From: Axinella damicornis
Lineage: Eukaryota > Porifera > Demospongiae > Axinellida > Axinellidae
Assembly (NCBI GenBank): GCA_963931865.1
Contig: OZ007511.1
Span: forward strand, 13,262,189 to 13,326,188
Length of the DNA: 64,000 nt
Direction: 5' to 3'
Part shown: positions 58,076 to 64,000 of the stretch, piece by piece
Numbering within the stretch: the first letter of the stretch is position 1
Layout of the letters: each line of letters begins with the position of its first letter
Position numbers and translations under genes: made by a program
The notes under the pieces: generated by a model
Told to the model about the DNA's origin: nothing
What the model saw: the letters and a program-made list of their open reading frames with translations, nothing else
Databases searched by the model: none

Positions 58076-58621
58076 TGAGCTCTACAATGTGGCATTCAAC
58101 AGTAATTGGGGCAGCCCCTCATAGACGAGTTTGCTGTAAATTTTCCATATCTTTATTTCTTTATTTCTGTCGTACGTCGTGCCGTAAATCACATCCTGCT
58201 CTTATTTTGCATATTGTTATGTCATGTGTTAACGATAGTATAGTATATACAACATAGGTATATAGGTATACAACACTGAATTGCATCACACCTGTTGTCC
58301 TGTTCGATGGACGATGGTGACAACACAGACGGAGACCACTCGTGGACCGAACCATGAACAGTCTAATCATGAACAGTCTAACCAGGCTCTGTACCTTCTC
58401 GCCTGTGGCGACAGCAAACTGGACGAAGACCGCTAGGTGACTTACCTCACCAACCTGCACGTCCTGCCATGCATATAGCTAGGTCCCTGTGTTGTGCACG
58501 TGTGCAGTGTGTGTCTGATTGTCATATTATATATTATGATTTCTGTTGCCTCAGTCATGCAATATTGGACCGGCTGCATTGGCAGGGGATATTAAAATTT
58601 GACTGACTGTGCATGCATGCA

Positions 58622-58842
58622 AATAGGATTAATGGCGGCCGATGGCACGACAAAACCGCTTGTATCTCCACCACCAAGGTGAGTTTCACCACAATCATTG
58701 TATTTTTTGTCACTAGCTACATGATAGCAATCACGATGGTCACGGTTGTCAGAATCTCTGTAGATCATTCCTGTGTGCTGTGAGGTTTGATAATTTAGAT
58801 TAGTTACACGGCACAATTTTTTCCCTACCAGGAGAGTGTAAT
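58622..58842 (+). repeat. Inverted single copy of the exon-like repeat
   Basis: ATGGCGGCCGATGGCACGAC begins at 58632 and runs in frame (MAADGTTKPLVSPPP) to the donor AAG|GTGAGTTTCACC at 58678/58679. The terminal TTCCCTACCAG|GAGAGTGTAA is at 58821-58842. The ATG context (TTAATGG) and peptide are closest to the 2.5-kb copy. Confidence 0.8.
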
Positions 58843-58936
58843 GACATGCACAGCAAATAGCATTATTGGAGTGTACAAGTATTACTGGTACCTGTGGTTT
58901 CATCGCAAGTTGTAGGGAGGTAATTATATCACTGTA

Positions 58937-59030
58937 ATAAGAGAAGGGTTGCTTTAACCAGACTCTGGTCACCATAGTTGCATCTCAGTGCCTCCTCCAC
59001 AGTGGTTATCAAAGAATGCATGTCGTGTAG
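58937..59030. repeat. Solo end of the AGGGTTGTTTTAACCAG element
   Basis: CTGTAATAAGAGAAGGGTTG, TTTAACCAGACTCTGGTCA and TCTCAGTGCCTCCTCC match the left end of the element at 61370-62362. Confidence 0.7.
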
Positions 59031-59221
59031 CTTCACTTCTAACATTAGGTACGTGACTTAGCTTAATTGTTTGCCTATATGTATGGCTGTTGGAGGACCT
59101 ATAGTGGTCAAGCAGTGTAAATGATCTGCTTGAATGCACATTGTTTGGAAGTGCATCCTATATGCTCCTCCTAGTTACCTGGAACTAAGAAACTTGACTA
59201 AGTATATAGGCTTATTAGTAA

Positions 59222-60073
59222 GCAATAAGTCTCTCATATTACCCCAATTCCAAAACCTGGTGACCATTCAAATCCATCTAATTACCGACCGATTTCGCTT
59301 TTGTCCATATTGAGCAAACTTCTTGAGAAGCATGTTACAGTAGCCAACTTATGTAGCCAACTTGCTGACAAAACACATTCAATCACACAGTCCCCTCTCT
59401 TCTCATCAATGGGGCTTCTCAAGAGGTAAATCAACAACTAGAGCTCTACTGACTGCAGTAGATCACTGGCTCAGGTTGCTTGAGGAAGGAGTTGATATCT
59501 GCGCTGTTTTCCTTGATTATCGAAAGGCTTTCGACACAGTGCCACATAGAAACTTATTGGAGAAGCTGAAATTCCTTGGAGTGAATTCATACTTACTCAA
59601 ATGGCTTACACATTATTTATGCAAGAGATACCAGGCTGTCTGTGTCAATGGCTCAATATCTGACAAACTGCCAGTAGTCTCAGGGGTCCCACAAGGCTCA
59701 GTCCTTGGACCTGTACTCTTTATCATCTATGTAAACGATATCACCTGTATTCCCTTAATGGAGGGGAACATGTCTCTATTTGCTGACGACATTATGCTAT
59801 ATTGCCCAGTTCGCAATGCCACAGACTATGCAATCCTTCAATCTGACATTGATAAAATCTCCGTCTGGACTGAGAGTAACTACCTGCAGTTTAATGCCCA
59901 AAAATGCAAATACATGACCATCTCTAGAAAGCAATATTCATGCTCTTACAGTGACTCACTGCTCCCTGCACTTTCAGTAAATGGTGTTGCACTGGAAAAA
60001 GTGGACAATTATAAACACCTGGGCATTTGGATAACATCCACACTCTCTTGGTCCAAGCAAGTAACCGAAGTGT
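59222..60073 (+). pseudogene. Non-LTR retrotransposon reverse transcriptase fragment
   Basis: The stretch 59240-59350 reads PIPKPGDHSNPSNYRPISLL. After a frame change near 59350, at a duplicated GTAGCCAACTT, the frame 59362-60073 gives HQWGFSRGKSTT, VFLDYRKAFDTVPH, VSGVPQGSVLGPVLF and the catalytic FADDIMLY, then KHLGIWITSTLSWSKQV. The fragment is cut at both ends. At about 60073 it joins sequence homologous to 39838, upstream of the deaminase gene, so a rearrangement breakpoint lies there. It cannot encode an active element as it stands. Confidence 0.88.
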
Positions 60074-60264
60074 GTCGATGTCCGTACAAACCAGAGTTAC
60101 ATTTTAATTAGAAGCTAGCTACATCCTTCGCTCGCATGCATGCAGGCCAGAGTGTGGCTTCGAAACGATGCAGAGATATACGGCACGCGCGCACACCGCT
60201 CGTCAGTGTGCAATGATTCGCCCGAGCATTAATTTCTCCGACCAAAGAACAAGTTTGTCTAGCA

Positions 60265-60877
60265 ATGAAACTGTACCCTGTGAGCATTTGTGCGGCCCTG
60301 TGCGTAGGACTGGCGCTGGGCCAGCTTCAACCACAGGTCTACCGAGGCACTCTCGTCCACTCCAGAGTGCCAGAGCAAATTGAAGTGCTGCAGGATTACC
60401 TGCTAGGATTCAACGCGAACGATTCTGGGAGGGTAAGTTATGCCATGGATAATATAGTAGCTACGCGAGGTGTATTGAAAGTGCATGCTGAATTTTGTAG
60501 CCAAAAATAAAATTTTGGAACTCGAATTGGACCTGCATGGTCACATTAGCTAGCTATATTAGGCATACTAGTATGATACTACATGTTAACACAATCATAA
60601 TTGTCTAGATCTACGAAATGACTCAGATCGTGAATCCCTAAGATTCACACACTGATAACTAGCTACATGTTCAAGAACAATAAAGCTGGATGACAAAAAG
60701 GACTCTACAGCCTTCTTTTTGACGATGAAAGGAAATCAAATCATTACTGGATTGCATGGTAGGGAGAGTTGGCATCAAAACTACCTTCTCAAGGTCATGG
60801 TATAGCTATCCACAGCGGCAATAAAAATTTGTGGGCCCCGGGTAGTTGTAGTAACGAATTCATAAACATACGCACAT

Positions 60878-60918
<41 letters not shown>

Positions 60919-61009
60919 AGATCCTCTTTGTAGCCCCATCCTCTCAGCTGCAAGTTCTTGCTCAAAGGCATGGCTTTGATATGGATGATGTCATCACTCT
61001 CTCCAACAG
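60265..61009 (+). pseudogene. Deaminase paralogue, exons 1 and 2 only
   Basis: Exon 1 (60265-60432) encodes the signal peptide MKLYPVSICAALCVGLALGQ and YRGTLVHS...YLLGFNANDSGR. Exon 2 (60921-61009) encodes ILFVAPSSQLQVLAQRHG and ends at a donor. Both are open and almost the same as in the intact gene. No further exon (no HIH metal motif) was found up to the window end, so this is either a truncated duplicate or one whose next exons lie beyond 64000. Confidence 0.75.
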
Positions 61010-61369
61010 GTATGAATTATCTATGACAAATTCCTCATAGCCAGCTAATACTGAGTCAGTTACGGACTGGATCAATGCCTGAGAAACATAAGGAATAAAG
61101 AATAAAGTGCGCATATATCATCATGGGGTGGGCGTGTGAGCATGCAGCTTGCACCAATGCACATGCATTGCTCTCCTACTATGTTGAATGTTGTAGTGCA
61201 TGTATATAGAATGTCGGCACTGCATTGCTGCTCTATGCTGTTATTGTATCCCCCAACATCCACAGCAATGCACACACATACCCCCACACATGTAGCTTCG
61301 TACCCAGGCCCACGCGCGGAACGTGGAAGAGGGCCTGGTGACACTTGGCAAAATTCCTGTGTACTGTAA

Positions 61370-62362
61370 TAAGAGAAGGGTTGTTTTAACCAGGCTCTGG
61401 TCAGGTCAGTTGCATCTCAGTGCCTCCTCCGCTGTGGTGATCGAAGAATGTATCCACAAGTACAAATGCTTCACTTCTAAAGTATGTTAATTGTAAATTG
61501 GAAGACCTATATATAGTGGTCAGACAGTGTAATGAAATGATCAGCTAGAGTTGGATTGCCTATATGGTATTGAAGCAGCACCTTATAAGGCAATCCCTTT
61601 GCAGAGTACGTAGAATTGCAGCTGCATGCACTTAACTCTTTAGGGCCTAAATTTATTTCTCTAGGTCATTTTCAGTCTATAGAACACTTAAACATACCCT
61701 AATTTCTGTTCCCCGGCGTTGCTGGGCTCGAAACTGCTCACACAGGTAATTTCAGCTACACAAAGCATATACGTGACTTAACCACACCCACCAACTAACG
61801 AACTTGCAATCAAGCCTCCCGAGAAGTAGCCAACCTGCTGTAGCTAAAAAACTGACCACGAACACTGGAAATGGAGGGCCTACAAGGCAAGACAGCTACT
61901 TTCTAAGTCCATTTATGCTTAAAACCCGAGAAATGGCCTACCCGGCTCCAACCAAGGGCCGTTCAAAGCTGAGCCCAAACGCGGCCATGCTTAAAACCCG
62001 AGAAATGGCCTACCCGGCTCCAACCAAGGGCCGTTCAAAGCTGAGCCCAAACGCGGCCATGCTGTTTGCACCCTTCGGGTGCACCCACCCACCTCCCCCT
62101 GCCCCGCCCTTTCTGCTGGCGCAGAGCCTATCTCTCAAGGACATTGCCGGATGTGACATCATGAAGCTGAAAGTCTCACGTTGCAGATATGCAACGTTAG
62201 ATCTTAAAGGGCTAATTAGCATTCTTACTTAAGAACTGCCACCTATATAGGTTCTAATAGGTTCAAAGTAGGCTGCACTTGTGTGCTCAGTCCTTGATCA
62301 CCATAGTGGAGGCACTGAGATGAAACTATGGTGGCCAGAGCCTGGTTAAAACAACCCTACAT
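61370..62362. mobile_element. About 1-kb element with inverted AGGGTTGTTTTAACCAG ends
   Basis: The left end 61370-61450 and the right end 62288-62362 are inverse over about 70 bp (AACCAGGCTCTGG, CTCAGTGCCTCC, GGTGATC). It contains an open frame of 142 aa (61804-62232) with no recognised domain, in which a 24-residue segment (72 bp) is exactly doubled at about 61918-62061. The frame is probably not a gene; its coding potential is unproven. Confidence 0.7.
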
Positions 62363-62394
62363 ACTAGTACGTACACGTGCTCAGTCAGCATAAT

Positions 62395-63000
62395 TGTGTG
62401 AGTAGAAAGTCCTTGCCAAGGAGCGACCAGAGGTGAGTCTTGAAGGCTAGAACAGCGGTTTTATCAAACGCCTAATAATAGATACTTTTCACACCGTAAA
62501 GAATGTAGTAATTGCTAGGGCGTAGCTAGCAATGAGGCAAGGGAGGCAGTTGCCTCCTCGCTTTTCTGGATAATGACGCGCGTGTCCGGAGTCTCGCACA
62601 CTCTGCGTACGATGTGCGTTCGATCTGACGACAGAGACAGGAGCTAGGCTGACCATGAGCCAGCGTATACTCTTAACGCTGATAGTGCTGCAAGTCTGGG
62701 ACAGTCAGGGCACCGGCATATTGCTGTAGCATTTCGAGAGCAACTGTTTGCGCGCACTGCGTATTAACTTATGAATAATTAATTAGCTCGAAAAATTTTC
62801 GCCGCGCACTTCGCGCGTGCAGACAACTCCATGCCTCCTCCAGTCTCCAAATCCTAGCTATGCCCCTGAATTGGCAATGAACAAGCGTGATTCGCCTATA
62901 CCTGAAATCAAGACTGCTGACCTCAGCACATACCAGGAACTTTGCCAAGTGTCACCAGACCCTTTTCTGAGTTCAGCACGTGGGTCTGCTACACACATGC
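62395..63000 (-). mobile_element. Inverted copy of the 31323-31710 MITE, split by another insertion
   Basis: The blocks GTAGAAAGTCCTTGCCAAGG, AGAGGTGAGTCTTGAAGGCT, GAAATCAAGACTGCTGACCT and TTTGCCAAGTGTCACCAGAC are inverse to 31323-31565. A segment from about 62517 to 62870 with ends GGGCGTAGCTAG / CTAGCTATGCCC interrupts it and is another MITE. Confidence 0.7.
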
Positions 63001-64000
63001 ACCATGTAAGCCATGCAAACAACATGATTGTATAGTTTACGTAGCATCAGCGCCATGCAGCGCCCGCATGCCCCTTGTAGTAATTGTGCGATCCTCCATG
63101 ATCGTTGTTGCTATTAATTTTATCGCCTCGGTGCTGCCGCCAGCTCCACCTAGCGACATGTCTGTGCTGAACACTACTGTCAATATGGTATAACTTGACT
63201 ATTCTGCTTGAGATATCCAACCATGCACACAGTATAAGAGCATACACAGCTTAGCTATATACCAAACTAGTGAGTTGACGCAACAGGAAGGTGTGACCTA
63301 AGACTAATGTGTGCCTGAATAAGAGCATGACATGGAGGACGAATTACAGAGGTGGCCACTTAAACAAGGACATACAGTCAATGGATGACGTAAACTCAAC
63401 TGTGATAAGTACATTCGGCCCAAACCACAATTACTCCACAATTACTCCACAATTAGCGTAAACCACCAATTATTGGCACCCGACATACCAATTATCGGCG
63501 CTTAGTAAACGGAGAGTAAGCGGCGAAAATACGGATTCCGTTCTCATTACGTCATCGTCACGCAAGCTGTTTACAAGGCTGAAGCTTTGCAGAAGGTTTG
63601 TCTTTGTTTAAAAGGTTATAACTGGATGTCATTTACTGTCCTTTTAGCCATTTTATGTTGTAGGGCTGTTCATGTCTAATCAAAACAAGCGTAGGGGGAG
63701 ACCGCGACCTTGGGTCCTATCCTGCCACTGGATCGGACTTTTGAGGACGACTAGCATGACTGTGCTGGATCAGAATGGGTGGAGTGTGTGTGCAAGAGAT
63801 GGCTCCACGAATGTGCCACGTACTGGATGTGGAAGAAAGATAATTGTTTTGCTTTTACTGTGTAGTGTGATGAACTAATTTTATTCAAAAATTCATATAT
63901 TGAAGGGATTGCATGCTTTGGTGTTTTTTTTCACTGGGTGATAGCTAGATAGAATGGTCATGAACCTGGGGGATTTGTGGTGGATTTTTGTGGCCTTCAG
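63001..64000. other. Right end of the window, no gene recognised
   Basis: Short open frames occur; one at 63672-63878 starts MSNQNKRRGRPRPW. None has a known motif or clear splice partner. The phrase ACAATTACTCC is repeated near 63430. No repeat family is clear. Confidence 0.4.

Noticed and set aside
63672..63878. Basic 68-aa frame starting MSNQNKRRGRPRPW
   Set aside because: The AT-hook-like start is suggestive, but there is no conserved domain, splice partner or duplicate to support a gene.

Overview
The window is nuclear DNA of an animal. It has spliced genes with GT-AG introns, a cathepsin D with its propeptide, an LRRC8-type channel domain, Penelope-like and non-LTR retroelement pieces, and very many miniature inverted-repeat elements (MITEs). 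No sequence here fixes the phylum. A marine invertebrate such as a sponge or another early-branching animal fits best, but this is inference. No rRNA, tRNA or CRISPR array was recognised.

Layout. (1) 1-2424: the first coding exon of a minus-strand LRRC8/pannexin-like channel gene, with a MITE in its first intron. (2) 2743-8388: an apparently intact 5.6-kb DNA transposon with perfect 73-bp terminal inverted repeats (TIRs) and a perfect 9-bp target duplication. It carries a six-exon gene for a 1033-aa DUF6589-type protein (+) and, tail to tail, a two-exon gene for a 444-aa RecQ-like helicase (-). It is nested in a copy of a repeat seen again elsewhere. (3) 8.4-14.3 kb: retroelement fragments (a non-LTR reverse transcriptase tail and a GIY-YIG Penelope-like 3' end) and hairpin MITEs. 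(4) 14523-38730: a complete nine-exon cathepsin D-like protease gene (+, 394 aa). Its 15.4-kb second intron holds four tandem minus-strand copies of an unrecognised secreted-protein gene. Its third intron is almost pure polypyrimidine. (5) 40023-45723: a fifteen-exon guanine-deaminase-like gene (+) with an N-terminal signal peptide; a paralogous last exon at 53 kb encodes a GPI-anchor-like tail. (6) 46.2-53.0 kb: about eleven tandem copies, plus one detached, of a roughly 350-630 bp repeat carrying start-codon plus splice-donor cassettes, interrupted by a palindrome-rich satellite. (7) 53-61 kb: remnants of a second cathepsin D/deaminase block (deaminase last exon, broken cathepsin exons 7 and 8, deaminase exons 1-2) mixed with reverse-transcriptase sequence. 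(8) 61-64 kb: repeats without a recognisable gene.

Relations. The cathepsin D/deaminase block was duplicated, so one copy gives natural 'empty sites' for insertions in the other. These show that the TAGCCTCG-ended hairpin MITEs make 9-bp target duplications and share their terminal motif with the large transposon, which suggests it, or a relative, moves them. Another element shows a clean TA duplication, and a third a hAT-like 8-bp duplication.
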